Source of the DNA: Pezizomycotina sp. ARF18
Lineage: Eukaryota > Ascomycota
Direction: 5' to 3'
Length of the DNA: 47,303 bases
NCBI GenBank assembly: GCA_002224055.1
Contig: AZLU01000285.1
Location: 1 to 47,303, forward strand
The translations under genes and the position numbers were made by a program. The notes beneath the pieces are model-generated. The model worked only from the letters and a program-made list of their open reading frames with translations, ran no database searches and was not told the origin of the DNA. Within the stretch, counting starts at the first letter, position 1; the number at the start of each line of letters is the position of its first letter. This document shows positions 11,224 to 23,136 of the stretch, one piece after another.

Positions 11224-14033
11224 TCCGCTCTACTTGAGTATGTTGATCCAGTGCGGCATAAGCGGAATTCCCTTCTGATGCCTCAACTGCTCCTGAGTAC
11301 TAGTAGACAGTCGACCGCGAGGACACTGTCTACTCACCTGCCGGGGTATTACGTTGCTGCCTGGGCCGCAGGGGGCAAGGTTGAGATGCCTTCATGGTGA
11401 GTGGTCTACCGCTGCTTTTGTTGGTATCGTGTCTGACTTCGTTGCTTTCAGATCTAGCTGTGATAGATGAGTGCTTGAGGCCACTGTTGTCTAACGAGCA
11501 CAGCTGGATTGGAGATTTTTCGATATTGGTTAGGTATAAAGAAAGGTCAAAGGAGGATCTTATCAGTACTAGAACGATGACAAACACGGGAAGGGCAGTC
11601 GAGCTTTATAAAATGGCGGAGAATAATTGTTCCTCTTTTCCCACGCCAAAGGGTACAAGCCTCTTGCCTATACTATATATTATTGAAGGGTAAGCCAATT
11701 TCTCAATGTTTTTGATATACTTCCCTCAGCACGAGATATACATACACCCCTACCCTCCCTTTCTTTCTTACAAAGTCCTCATTTCAGTCTTCTCTCGCTC
11801 TAAAATAATATATCGCACGAGGCAGAGACGAAGTAATTTTGAAGCAGGATATGGTAATGATTGATCCGCGCAGCCAGAATTTCTTCAAAGTATTTTTTTT
11901 TTCAGGCGTTGGATCCTTCTGTTGAGGTCGCTCTTGCCCTTCAGCTTATCTATTTAAACTACCATATAATTTACCACACAATAAGTTCCAACAGCCCAGC
12001 AAATAACAACCAAACCTTCAGCTTAAATACAAACAAGCTATTCGACTACGATAGCCTTATAATATTGTAGACAAGCTGCACTCGATGGAATATCTCCACC
12101 CCCAAAGAACTTAAATGGTCCATAATCAATTAACTCTCTGATCTCCAAAGGGCAAGCGTTTTTCCAGCGTTTTGTCGAAAAAGAATGACGTTCTTTAGAG
12201 CAAACAAACACCGTGCGGGACGACGGTACCCTGGTACTTATCTATACTTCAGTGATGAGAACCCTAACGCTACATGGCAGAGACAGGCTCTCTATATCAA
12301 ATTACGCAAGATGCTATCTAAAAAGAAAAAAAGAAAGAAAACGGCATACTTTGGCAAAAACGAGCATCTCTATACACGACAAATCGGAGTCCCCTCTTCT
12401 AATAAGCTTTAAAACTATTTAAAATTAGTACCAGGGTAAGGGGTTTCGGCACTCGATGAACCTCCAGCGCCGTTATTATCAAGGGCTTCGGCATTACCAT
12501 ACATATCATACCGTTATTTTCGTCGAGTCCTGCTCCACCGAATACGATAGATTAATTACGCCAAAAACCTGCTACAAAACAGACTATATTTCGAGTCCAG
12601 TCTAAATAGAATCTCGAAAATACAAGCCGTTCACCTTCTTAAAAGCTAAAGTCGCGATATTGCCCCTTTATAGCGGTGTGGATAGCTATACAATTACTAG
12701 TCTAGAACACTTCGAAGTAGAATTGCAGCCCACCATAACACTGGCTATCCTAGGTGCAGATATAGAGAGAAAAAAAAACGGTTATCATTGACCGTTGATA
12801 TCTGTTAGATATAACATCGAATTTACTAAAAATGGGGTCCCAGGCCATAACTCGTGTGTAATTACGGTAGTTATGAACTATATCCGACTGAAACCAAACA
12901 ACACAGGAGTAAATGGATTAGTATTCGCAATTGATAACAAGGTCCACTGATTACGAACATTTTTAATCCATACTGTAAGAATACTAATGGGCGCGGTGAC
13001 GTGGGAACATACTCTTTACAAATCCACAAGTCAAAAGGTGTAAAACGTCAAAGATCTCTTAAATATCGTGTAGATCGGTGTAGTTGTAGAGCTCTATGGA
13101 ATAAACCGAAATTTCTGATAGAATGATTTCTGAATATTACCGAGAGCTGTGGTTCCTGACCGGTACAAGGCTGTTCAGTCAAACGGGGCCCAATGCTTCT
13201 CTGGTAAATAGAGGGTAACACGCAAGGCACGCCTTTACCTCGGGCACATATGCATCCGTCCAACACTTTATCGATACTTTTCGTCAAATCGCCATCGATC
13301 AAATCAAACTATATTTGGGATATATACTCCATGCCTGTTACAGGACTAGCTTAATTAGCGATCACTACATATAAATTTACCAACTACGACTCGTGCATCA
13401 TATGCAGTTGCATTCGTTATGCAACAGAGGAGATTAAAAAAAAAACTATCTGCTTCAAGATCGAACCGATCGTCGAATAGCTAAGAAGTTTTTAATTGTT
13501 GATTTCTAACTAGAAGTTTAAACTATATAAATGTTCTCTAAGGGCACTTCTTATAGCGATATATTTCGTCTATTCTACGGACATGGCAGAAGAAGCCCCT
13601 TACAAAGAAAGAAACGGTTGGCTTCCGATGGCATGTCAAATCCTAAGCTGAAACGTAAAGTTCACAGCAACCAATTACGTAGTCGAATGCTAAACAAACA
13701 TCGAATACTGTTTTATCGCAAGATACTACGGTTTACAAAACGCCCAACCGAAATTGCAGTCGATTAGTCCAGATTCTCGGCTCGAAACGCATGCTTAATA
13801 ATAATTCGACGAGGATTTTCAGTGCACAAGTGCACAAATCTTCTTGCCATTGATCAGGACTCGAATTTCTAACAACATCCTTGAGCTCAGCAAAAAAAAA
13901 AAAAAAAGTTAGACACAATGTCGCTACGCAACAACCAAAGAGTAGAAAGGGAACAAAACGATTAACATTCTCCAAATATCTTTTTTATTAACGACCAGTA
14001 TTGTCTAGGCACCACAATTTACAGCAAAACGAT

Positions 14034-14037
<4 letters not shown>

Positions 14038-14076
<39 letters not shown>
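14038..14076. repeat. T27A12 homopolymer junction
   Basis: About 27 T are followed directly by about 12 A, so the centre is a perfect A/T palindrome. It could extrude as a hairpin and is a likely site of sequencing or replication slippage. Confidence 0.9.
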
Positions 14077-14077
<1 letters not shown>

Positions 14078-14319
14078 CCCAAAGCCGAAGTGCAGGAAAA
14101 CATATAATCACTATAAAACCCATTGGCGATTCCCCCTTTGCATAACATATTAGGCTTTAGCTATTGGACGCATAAAACGAATCCATCATGAAGATGGAAC
14201 GCGATTTCGTATAGAAAGTATTCAACTCGTTGTAAACACCGCTGATCATGAATATTTCGTCATCCTAGTGAATTGAATTAACGATGACCACGCACGGTGC
14301 CTTTCACTACACAATCTTT

Positions 14320-14338
14320 CTCTCTCTCTCTCTCTCTC
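14320..14338. repeat. (CT)n dinucleotide repeat
   Basis: About nine consecutive CT units in a pyrimidine-rich surrounding. Confidence 0.9.
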
Positions 14339-14755
14339 CTAATACCTTTCTGTCCTTCTTTCTATTTTTACTTCTTCGTCTTCTTAGAGCAATAGCACTA
14401 TAACTCAGTATCGAAACCTATCCGTCCAACTCTCAGAGGTCCAAGTCTTAGAGTAAGACTACCGCACTATATATCTCCACAGATCCAAGTCCCGTTACAG
14501 TAGAACATATACTGCTTAGCCAAACGGACCTGGACTTCACCGATAAATTAAAACGCAAACACAAACGCGTGCCCTTTCAGAAACGCAAAACATAGACAAC
14601 CACGAAACCATATATATAAAAAAAAAAAAAAGAAGCCACAACGTCACGTCGGCACGCATACAGCTTTTTATTTTTAAATGTCTGAAATATTGTTCATATC
14701 GATTCCTCCAATAGGGGAGCAAAATTAAAAATCCTCGTTATATAAATCAAAAATA

Positions 14756-14780
14756 AATATATATATATATATATATATTC
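14756..14780. repeat. (TA)n dinucleotide repeat
   Basis: About twelve TA units in AT-rich DNA. Confidence 0.9.
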
Positions 14781-16001
14781 AAGGAGCCAAGGAAGCTTTC
14801 TACATCGGAACATAAGAATCTGCGGTACTGAAATAATGCCCCAGCATGGTATTGTATATTGCTTTGATTCCGCGTCAGAGGCAGTACTTCGTCTAAGTCA
14901 CTGCCAATAAATAAGCAACAAAATAGATATTCCTGTGATCATTACAGGAGAAAAATATTCATATGAACAATGACGAGGGCTTGGTGGAACAAGCTTTTCG
15001 ATAAAATTTCTATCTAAACAATTTAACGACCGTCAGATAACACGCCGTTGGAGATCTGTACGACTGTTTGATTCGATCGGACTGTATATATACGATAAAG
15101 AAAAGTTGAATACAACGCATTACCGGAGACCTGGGAAAACAAAAAAAAAAAAAAAAAAAAAAAAAACAATCCAAAAACCAAGTACGCTTACCTTTTTTTT
15201 TTTATCTTTTCGGACTAGCAGGCACTATTTATATTAATCAAACATAACATTATCACCGAAGACGAAGATACTATCTTTAGGCCTTCAGGTCCTCACCGGC
15301 GGTGGTATATATATATAAAACGATCGATGATTAGTTTTCGGATAATGAGAGATACTTAACTACCAACTAGATATTTGATAGTTAAAAGTGGAAAATATCA
15401 TCAAGTCGTAATTATTAGTCTCGGACCCTCCAAAGGTAATTTATACGGTATTATTTTAAATATTCTTATAAGAATAAATTTTAATTTATCCGCAGCTGAC
15501 ACGGAAAGGGACTTCAAAAAAAAAATATGGAAGTTCGACGAGATGAGGGTTTTTTAATATGTTATGGTGGGGAAAACCAACGATGGAGGGCTTTTTTTGC
15601 TTTGCATTCAATTTTTCAGAGCCATAAGCGAGCAATGTCGACGTCTCATTCGATAAAAGGGAAAAATACCGTGAGTCTTTTAACAGGAAGGCACACAGGG
15701 AGATCGGATTACTGAAGGTTTTCTTTGAAATTTCTGGGTTGTGGATATTATACTCTTTTATGGTAATATACTTGTGTACTTAACCATTTGTGGTTTAAAA
15801 AATTTATACATATCTCTCCCGTATATTAAAATATTAAAATATTATTAAATACAGGCATCAATCATAAAACACTTACTTTATTTGCCTTTACTCAAAATAT
15901 CACAATATCATCTTTCTCAATTGTTTATAAAATCTCATTCTCCAATTTTCACTAAATAGTATCTAATCTCCCTACCGCGTCCCTCTTATCCAGGCGTCGC
16001 C

Positions 16002-16140
16002 GCCTTGATCTCCGATCGTTGTTTGTTTGATAGCGGCGGGTGATCGAGATGGCCGGCTCCACTCGATAACCAGAAGTAAAATTGAACAAAAACTTGCTGC
16101 TATCAAATCCTTCGCGAAGGCGGCGAGAGGAGCTAGGCTT
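16002..16140. repeat. Imperfect inverted repeat around a GC-rich island
   Basis: CGCCGCCTT and TTTGATAGCGGC on the left (about 16007-16048) recur in reverse complement on the right, where the plus strand reads GCTGCTATCAAATCC and AAGGCGGCG (about 16096-16126). The arms are GC-rich in an AT-rich setting and frame about 45 bases. It may be a remnant of a small foldback element. No flanking duplication was found. Confidence 0.4.
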
Positions 16141-17174
16141 ATCGTGTTCGCGTAATTTTTCTTGCGTAGTTACTGGTTGCTAGCCAGGAGAGTATTCCTG
16201 AGTCCTGAGTCCTGACACCTGTAAATAGCGCTGCACGTTTTCTTCTTATCCAAATAATTAGACGAAACCAAAAAAAAAAAAAAAAAAAAAAACAAGAAGT
16301 TAAAATCAGACCACAGCTTCACGAGGAAGAAGAATCCAGACCAGGCGATAGACAAAAAGAGGCGTTGAGCAATAAGGGGTTAGATAGTCAAATAGCGTAT
16401 CCGCCCGTCTGAGGATAAAAAACACCACATTCAAACCTTTTCAGAAATTATTTCAATAAAAATCGCTCGCCCCGAAGTTCGAACCCGCAAAGACTCCTCT
16501 CTATTTAACCGGTATTGGCAGAGTCTCCCCTATCGCGGTTCGGGGGTTCGCCCCGTTCAAAACGGAGCCTCCGCTCAAAACTTCACATCGCATGAGAGTG
16601 CAAGGGTATCTTGCTTGCGGGAGTTTTTTGTGGAGTCGGCTGCTAGACCCTAATTCGAGCCGATCTAACCGAAGGTGCGTCCACAAAGGCGAGAAAAAAG
16701 ATTGAATGAAATTGGACCCACTTTTTTACACGAAAAAATTCCTGTCGAGGAGATGTTTTTAATTAAACAAAAATGGATCTGGCCCACTATAAAAAAAAAA
16801 AAAAAAAAAACAAGAATAAACAAGTGGGTGAAAAACACTATGATTGGTTGGGTGCCTAGTTCAGTTCACTCGTCGTCCCGCTCCCGCTTTTTTTTTCCTA
16901 TTCCCTCGTGGGCGTTGGACTTTTTTTTTTTTTTTTGGGTGTGTAGCGTGGTATTAAAAGCGATTGGCCCTCCCAAATTATTTTCGAAAGTCTCACGACA
17001 ATGGAAGATTGAACAGTCTACCATTCCATCGTTCCATAGCGGGCGGGAAAGGAACAAGGCTAGTTCCCGCGATACTTGGTTCCGTTGGGGAACGAGGGGG
17101 AAAAAAAAGGGAAAAGGAAGTTGTGCATACCGTTTATTTTTGAAACATTCCGAATTACGATAAAAAGAGTTGAA

Positions 17175-18954
17175 ATGGTCACCCGGAGTTATTTACCGTC
17201 TCGTCGACTACTCCTTCAGAAACCTGCGCCATGACCCGACTATGCCAACGTCCCGACCATCGTCGAACTCCTCGGCAAGGCCTTTCTCATCGAATCGATC
17301 GCGGGTCTACCGGACCTCACGATGATCCAAGTCGTTCAGCACCACCTCAACGCGACGCCCGCGGAACAGGCCGAGCTAAACAAGACCATAGCGGCAAGGT
17401 TTCATTCGATACACGATCCGTTGTCCACGCTACATAAACTCGACTATGTCCTGCACGGCTGCCGACGGACGACATGCGGCCAGACGGGCGATAGGGTTTC
17501 TAGTGATGGTTTTGTCGTCGATCATTATTGTCGGTCTGAGGTTTTATGTTCGAAAGTTCGTTAGTCCGAAGGAGATAAGGAGGGAGGATTGGTGGTGTTT
17601 GGCTGCTCTGGTATGTTGGAGAGGGAAAATTTGTGTTGTCTTTAAGATATGCTCTAAAGAGCATCTCTGCGAATTGAAAATAGAAAAGTTTATAGTTCGA
17701 GAGCAAAATTGAGTGCCTGGATTGGTAAGCTAACTTTAACATAAACATTAATATAGATATGGAGCATCGGGCTGGCGGTTACCTTCTATATGAACGGCGA
17801 AAAGGAGGAGGGAAGCATCTGTGGACGCTTTCTTTGAACCAAGCAAAGGAATGTGCAATGGTACGCATTCTTCTTCCCCGAACTTCACCATTAGCAACGT
17901 GGGAAGCTAAAATAGCAATAATCAGACGCTCTGGTTAGTGAGCTCGTGTACGTCTTCGCACACTGGTTCGCCAAGTTCAACCTAATAATATTCTACTACC
18001 GTCTCTCCCCGAACCGCACGTACAGGTGTTGCGTCAAGCTGGTAGCTTTTCACATATGCATATGACGGTAATCGGCATGTTCATTGTTTTCCTTCAGTGC
18101 AGGCCGATGTCTGGTGGACCGCGTTCGATTCTGCGAAGTGTATGAATTCGCTTGCTGCGATGCAAGCGCATGGTAGCGGGATGATAATGGCGGATTTTTC
18201 GATGCTGTACGTTCCCCACAACCCAAAATAAATAAATAAATATATAAATAAATAAAAACAGGACTTCGAAACAAAGGAGAAATAATAACATCTATATCTG
18301 TGGGAGTCAAAATCTAACATCAGCTCGGTATTCAGTGCTCTTCCGATGCCTTGGTATGGAAGCTGAAGCTACGGCCAGTCGAAAAGCTTCTCCTGGCAGC
18401 GGTGTTCGCGCTTGGCGGCGTGTAGGTCCCTCTTCCTTCTGTATTCAGTATGTTCTCGAGAAGATCAATCAACTGATTTTGGGCTTGTAATCTTAGAATC
18501 TCGATCATAACCTTCATCCGCCTCTTCGCACTCTATGACTGGTTATCTTCCAACGACTGGAGTTACGACTCCAACTGCCCTTGGCACCAGCTGGAAATAT
18601 CCCTTTCCGTCATAGTCTCGTGCGCACCGGCTATTCACCGACTCCTATTCCACAAATCTGCAGAACCGACTGCGGGGAAGCAATCCAAGATGGAATGGAC
18701 GGCCGGTGGAATGTTCCGCCCCACACGTGCGCAGCTATACGAGCGCGAGGACGGGGATCGTCGTTCTTCAGAAGCACCTACCGCGAGGCGGGGGTTGAAG
18801 ATATTAACGCGAGGAATGAAGGCAGGGATGCTACCAAGATAAGCTTAACGAGCAGCAAGCTACGATTGAGCAGGTGTCCACGGATTACTCGCAAGACAGC
18901 AGCGTGGATCTGGATGTCGAAAAGGGCGTTGTTAGTAGGCCCAATGCCGATTGA
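17175..18954 (+). CDS. Rhodopsin-domain (SAT4/PTH11-like) integral membrane protein, frame-broken
   Basis: The order of features matches fungal rhodopsin-domain membrane proteins: a first helix FLVMVLSSIIIVGLRFYVRK followed by the typical REDWWCLAAL; helix IWSIGLAVTFYMNG; the loop GKHLWTLSLNQAKECAM; helix SELVYVFAHWFAKFNLIIFY with YRLSPNRTYR; helix TVIGMFIVFLQCRPMS; a Trp/Cys loop WWTAFDSAKCMNS; helix VEKLLLAAVFALGGV; helix LEISLSVIVSCAPAIHRLLF; and an acidic tail ending DVEKGVVSRPNAD. Four introns fit in phase or nearly so: 17611-17756 (branch GCTAAC at 17729), about 17869-17933, 18207-18335 (contains an AAAT-rich repeat) and 18422-18496. The ATG at 17175 is in frame with the N-terminal part but meets TGA at 17232, so the true start is uncertain. 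At least five further one-base shifts occur (near 17480, 17800, 17945, 18060 and 18840). The role, probably plasma-membrane sensing or signalling, is inferred from the family only. Confidence 0.75.
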
Positions 18955-21900
18955 TGCTAAAAATTTTGTACTATAAGATTTTGTTCTCCCTTTTTTATGT
19001 ATATTAGCTTTTTTTTTTTTTTTGGATATCCGATGTCCCTGAGCCCTGGAACGAATGAAAAATTGCATTTGCTTTTGTTCCCGGCTGTGTATATAGAATA
19101 ATCAGGTCCAATAGCCGATTTTTGAACAAGTATTTATGAATAATTCCGTGCCTACCTGATGCCGAAGCTTCACCGGCCCGACTTTCTAGAGCAGCACAAG
19201 CCACAAATAGTGCGTCGTCCTATCGTCACCACTGACACCTATTTCCCCCAAACTGTTGTGAATGGTGCGTAGAGCGGTACAAAATGGATTCGCAAAGTTC
19301 GCCAAGGGTCGTTTTACCGGGCATCGAAATCAAGCGATGACGAACCAGGAACTATGTCAAAACCGTCAGGGTACTGGGAATGCGCATTTTCAAGCTAGAA
19401 ACGTAAACCTTCCTGAGGATACGCACCTTGCATCTTGTTTGACGTCATTCGTCCTGTCTTCGTCGTGTTTTCTTCCCCCGTCGCAGCCTTCTGTTCTTCA
19501 TCCGCCCTCGAGTTTTGAGTTTTCCTAGCATTGATACTGAGGCTCAGCAAACTCCCTGCCTCAAGATAGAGGTTTGGCTCGTCATTTCCTCGGGGACCCC
19601 CTCTTATGATCGTCTCGGGCAGGATCAAAACGTGAACCCGGTGGCGTTTTGTCGTGGATCGATACGAAACCCGAGAATTATAAACCGAGACGTCTTGAGC
19701 CTCAGTTCCTTTGGTCGCCGTAACCGTAAAAAAGAATGAACCACTTTAAAATCCTTCACCAGAGGGGATAGTTCGGCTGGACAAGCAAAAACGGTGATGT
19801 CCTTGAGCCTCAATACCTGCCTACAGAGTCCAAAAAATTGCGATAAAAATGCATTGAAAGAAAGGAACCCTGGGAGAACTCGATTTGAGGAGAGACAAAG
19901 AGTACAATGAGAGAACGCAAGGATCAGTTTCCCTTCGAATGATACTTCCTGGCGGCTCTAGATTCATGCAGAATTGCGGACAAAAAGGTGCTGTTTTGTG
20001 ATGATGATGGTTGGTGATGATGTTTTTTTGATATCTGTCTTGGACCCTTGAGATACACGGTCGACAGAGAAAGAAGTGGGCGACAAAAAAAAAAAAAAAA
20101 AAAAAAAAAACGACCTCCACCAAATTTATTCAAGGTTATTTTCCTACAAAACTACAAACTTTCCAACTCTACTTCATCACAGAGCAAGCAACTCCAAAGG
20201 CCTTCGGGCTTCAACTTCATCTTCATCATTGCATCATGTCGCGTTTAATGTCGCGATAAACAGCTCGTCTCATTTCATCTCAAAATCTTCGTATATTTGT
20301 TTCTCTTTGCGAAATGAAGGTCCAATTTCTTTTCATCGGATAGTGTATACACGCAGCCAACTGCAGGCTTTTTTCTCTTTTTTTTTTTTTAATTAAAAAG
20401 CAACCACCGTTGGTCATTCCTCAATTTTAATTCGACGGCCAGTTTCCCAAAGAGGCGCCTCTGATCGGCACTGCACAAAGAGTATAGACAAGCGCGGGAA
20501 GGAGTGGGTAGTAAAATGGTACCGTCGCCGAGGATAAAAGAATTCATCTCTACCGAGTCTCGATTGGAAAGAGGATCTACCGTTTATTACTCCGAGTGCT
20601 TCTTGCTTGTGAGTGAAAGCCTGAAAGATCATCATCAGAGACACAACTTTCCTTTTTCATGCTTACTCACGATTAGTTTGACATCTTAGCGTTTTCAGCT
20701 CTCAAATGCTGACAATAAACAAACACTACGATGAGAAGTCTTATCCCCGTGTAATAGAGCTACGCATACGGCATGGCCCCTTTCGTTTATCCAGCACTGG
20801 GGAGATAAAGGAAACACTCGGCGAGAAAGAATCGAGTTTCTCCGATTATCAGCCGCAGCCTGGCTTGCGACCGTGTGTCGAGCGAGGTCCCTTTTCCAAG
20901 ACTTTTTTTCCTCTCCCTCAATTTGTAATCTGCCGTCTGCATCGGTCTCCACGGTGAACCGACTATGGCTAGGATTCGAGAAGAGAAGCCCATCCGCAGA
21001 CAACGTGGACCAGACAAAGCAGAGATCTCAAATATCTTTTCTTTTGAGTTTTCCTTTATTATTTTTGGAAATTCTAACGAGCCCAACCTATCACCATTTT
21101 TTCCCCACCGGAGTTTCGACCCTTTTTTTTTTTTTTTTTTTGAGTTGCGGGCTTCCAAAAGGTTGAGTGACGATGCAGGAGGGCTGAGTCCCACTTTTTG
21201 GTGTGACACTCCAATGAAAAATACGCAGGGAACGAAAGCGCAGGAGCTACTTGCTGCATCGCAGCAGATGGGACGCGTCAACTCCCTGTCTGCGGATAAA
21301 AACCAAGAAGTCGAGAAAATGTTCTACGCCGCTTACTTTTTGCTGTCAGTGCGCTAGCTCAGCTGCACGGTTGCAAAGGCCACCTTCTCGCGGGACTAAG
21401 AAGAAGGAAGAGGTGAAAAAAGCTTTTGTTTTTCTTTTTTTCCCTTTCTCTGGGGTAGCAACTACTAGCAAGCGATATTCGTTTCCTCTGATTCACTATC
21501 GCGCAACAACAAATCGAAAGCAAAATGACTGCGGAATAATCGCGTCCTTGAAAAGTCGCAAAGCTAAACAGAAACAAGGGTTGTAGATCGGGATACGGGG
21601 GGAGTTCGTTCAAATAGGAATGAACAAAGCAGGGGAGACCTTTGCCGGTGGACGAACAAGCCAACCAGCGCCTAGCTAATCTCCTGAACCATGTCGAGGG
21701 AAACGAGGTTTTGAACATTTGAGGAGAATGGATTCGCACTGCTATCCTCTTTCGATTTTACTATTTGTTTTTTTGTTTTGTTTTTTTCTCTTGATGTCTC
21801 AAATTATAAGAAAAAAGAAGGAGAAGGGAGATACGTCTTGATTCACACAAAATTCGCTCACCAAAAAGGTATTGTATTTGTATTTATATTTTATATTTAT

Positions 21901-22070
21901 TTTATTTTTTATTTTTTCAGGAGCGTCGCCTTGAAACGATACCCACACCTACCCGGTTTTTCTCACAGCTTGACTGGCTCTCCTCCTTTTCCCCTTTTTT
22001 CTCCTGCTCGCCTTCCAGACCTCCTTTATGGCCGATTTGCAATGTGCTAAGGCAGAAATGTTCGGCAATG
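18955..22070. other. Intergenic stretch with no supported gene
   Basis: Several frames of 60-164 codons exist on both strands, but the longer ones read through A or T tracts as poly-Lys or poly-Phe (for example near 19011, 20083 and 21124) and show no domain. T and A tracts of 13-27 bases mark this stretch. The last few hundred bases are probably promoter and leader of the GPI-protein gene. Confidence 0.4.
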
Positions 22071-22171
22071 GTAAGATATTTTCCTATTTTGACGGATATT
22101 TAATTTTAAAATTTATTTTATTTTATTTTATTTTGTCGCCATCTACCTATGTGCTAACATTTTCTCTCCAG
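22071..22171 (+). other. Probable 5'-UTR intron of the GPI-protein gene
   Basis: A GTAAGA donor at 22071, a GCTAAC branch site at 22153-22158 and a CTCTCCAG acceptor ending at 22171 make a well-formed 101-nt fungal intron. It lies about 250 bases upstream of the ATG at 22418 on the same strand. Flanking sequence is not clearly coding, so a leader intron is the simplest reading. Confidence 0.5.
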
Positions 22172-22217
22172 GGTTGTTATTGTTGGCTATCCCGTGCTCA
22201 TTTTTTTACAATATAAT

Positions 22218-22282
22218 TACCCCCTCCCCTTCCTTCCTCCGTCTGTCCTTTTCCTCTTTCTCTTTTTTTCTTTTCTTTGATT
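22218..22282 (+). promoter_or_regulatory. Pyrimidine-rich leader tract
   Basis: A long run of C and T lies between the intron and the ATG of the GPI-protein gene. CT-rich tracts near transcription starts are typical of highly expressed fungal genes. Confidence 0.45.
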
Positions 22283-22417
22283 CTTTATTCCTTACACATC
22301 GACATTCGTTACGGTTTGCATTCCAATTTCATAGCTTAGCCTTTTTCTCGACACTCTTTAGAATACCCTTTTTCTTTAAAATAACTTGCTGTTTTTTCCT
22401 CAAATCATATATTCAAA

Positions 22418-23136
22418 ATGCATTCCACCCTTGTCGTTGCTGCTACCCTTGCTCCGTCGCCGCTGCTCAGTCAAGCGGTGCCGCTGCGGCCGCCACGCCT
22501 AATGCCTTCAACATCCCGTCGCCGGTATGCCCCGCCTCTGCTGGTGGACCTGGTAGCGTTGCGTGGAACACCGCCGGTGGAAACGGAAAGGGTGTCGCCC
22601 TCTACGCCGTCGCCGGTCCCTCTACGGACTTGAAGACCGTTGCTACTCTCTTCAGGGCCTCTGACAACCCGGAACCGCCACCTGGACCTGGCCATCCGAC
22701 ATCCCGTCCTCCGGTGTCGCTCTTAAGATCGTCGAGACTGGTATCACCAGCCCGAACTACTCCCCGCAGTTCGACGTTGCCGGAGGTACCGGTGAGGCCA
22801 GCCCGGCTGCTTCCGCTTCCGCTTCTGGCTCCGCCTCTGCTACCAGACCGGATCTGCTGCTTCACCTCGAGACTGTTGCCTCTACCACTGTTCGGAGGCT
22901 ACCGCCACCCCGGCTGTCATCTCGAGCAACTCCACCATCGCTTCCAACGCCACCGCTCTCACTACCCAAAGCTCGTCTGAGCCCACCGCCACTGGTTCCA
23001 CCACCTCGAGTCGACGGAAACCGCCACTGGTTCCAAGTCCGCCACCTCTGCTACCGGTACATCCGCTGCCACCACCTTCAAGGTCTCTTTCGCTGTCCTC
23101 TTTGGTGGTCTCGCCGCCGCTGTTTTCGCTCTGTAA
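22418..23136 (+). CDS. Ser/Thr-rich GPI-anchored cell-wall protein (Kre9/Knh1-like N-terminal domain), frame-broken
   Basis: The protein starts MHSTLVVAATLA, a signal peptide, and after one shift continues VAAAQSSGAAAAATPNAFNI. The mature part has the Kre9/Knh1-type beta-sandwich signature: SVAWNTAGGNGKGVALYAVA, then GTATWTWPSDIPSSGVALKI and VETGITSPNYSPQFDV, the latter pair after another shift at about 22670. A Ser/Ala/Thr-rich spacer follows (ASPAASASASGSASA), suited to O-mannosylation. The end is a GPI signal: a small-residue region, then FKVSFAVLFGGLAAAVFAL and TAA. Usual family length is about 200-250 residues, which the 719-base span matches. The protein would sit in the plasma membrane or wall. 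At least four one-base shifts break the frame (about 22453, 22670, 22850 and 23010), yet each side keeps strong family sequence. Confidence 0.8.

Larger units (their letters stand above)
11224..17174. other. Long AT-rich gene-poor stretch
   Basis: No supported gene in almost 6 kb. Frames at 11170-11693 (+), 12185-12422 (+) and 13531-13767 (+) are open but lack family features. The stretch is marked by long homopolymers: A15 near 13891, T27A12 near 14038-14075, A27 near 15141, A22 near 16270, A20 near 16791 and T17 near 16920. It also has CT and TA dinucleotide repeats. From about 16.4 kb GC content rises towards the next gene. Confidence 0.5.

Noticed and set aside
12257-12273. CCCTAA string suggesting a telomere remnant
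   Set aside because: Only one CCCTAA unit is present, with no tandem TTAGGG-type repeats.
16465-16560. tRNA-like B-box string GGGTTCGAACTTC on the minus strand
   Set aside because: No matching T-stem (GCGGG would need CCCGC), no A-box and no acceptor stem could be drawn.
18053-18064. CATATGCATATG palindrome
   Set aside because: It lies inside coding sequence of the rhodopsin-like gene, at a probable frameshift, and is more likely a sequence error than a site.
19689-19813. Direct repeat GAnGTCnTTGAGCCTCA at 19689 and 19796
   Set aside because: Two copies of about 16 bases with mismatches and no further shared flanks are too short to call an element.
20787-21281. Longest minus-strand frame in its area (164 codons)
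   Set aside because: It is carried by a poly-Lys run from an A/T tract, has no domain, and equally long frames overlap it on the other strand.
22174-22980. A 268-codon plus-strand frame
   Set aside because: It begins in the pyrimidine-rich leader as Phe/Ser repeats and only partly uses the true frame of the GPI protein; the real start is ATG 22418 with its signal peptide.
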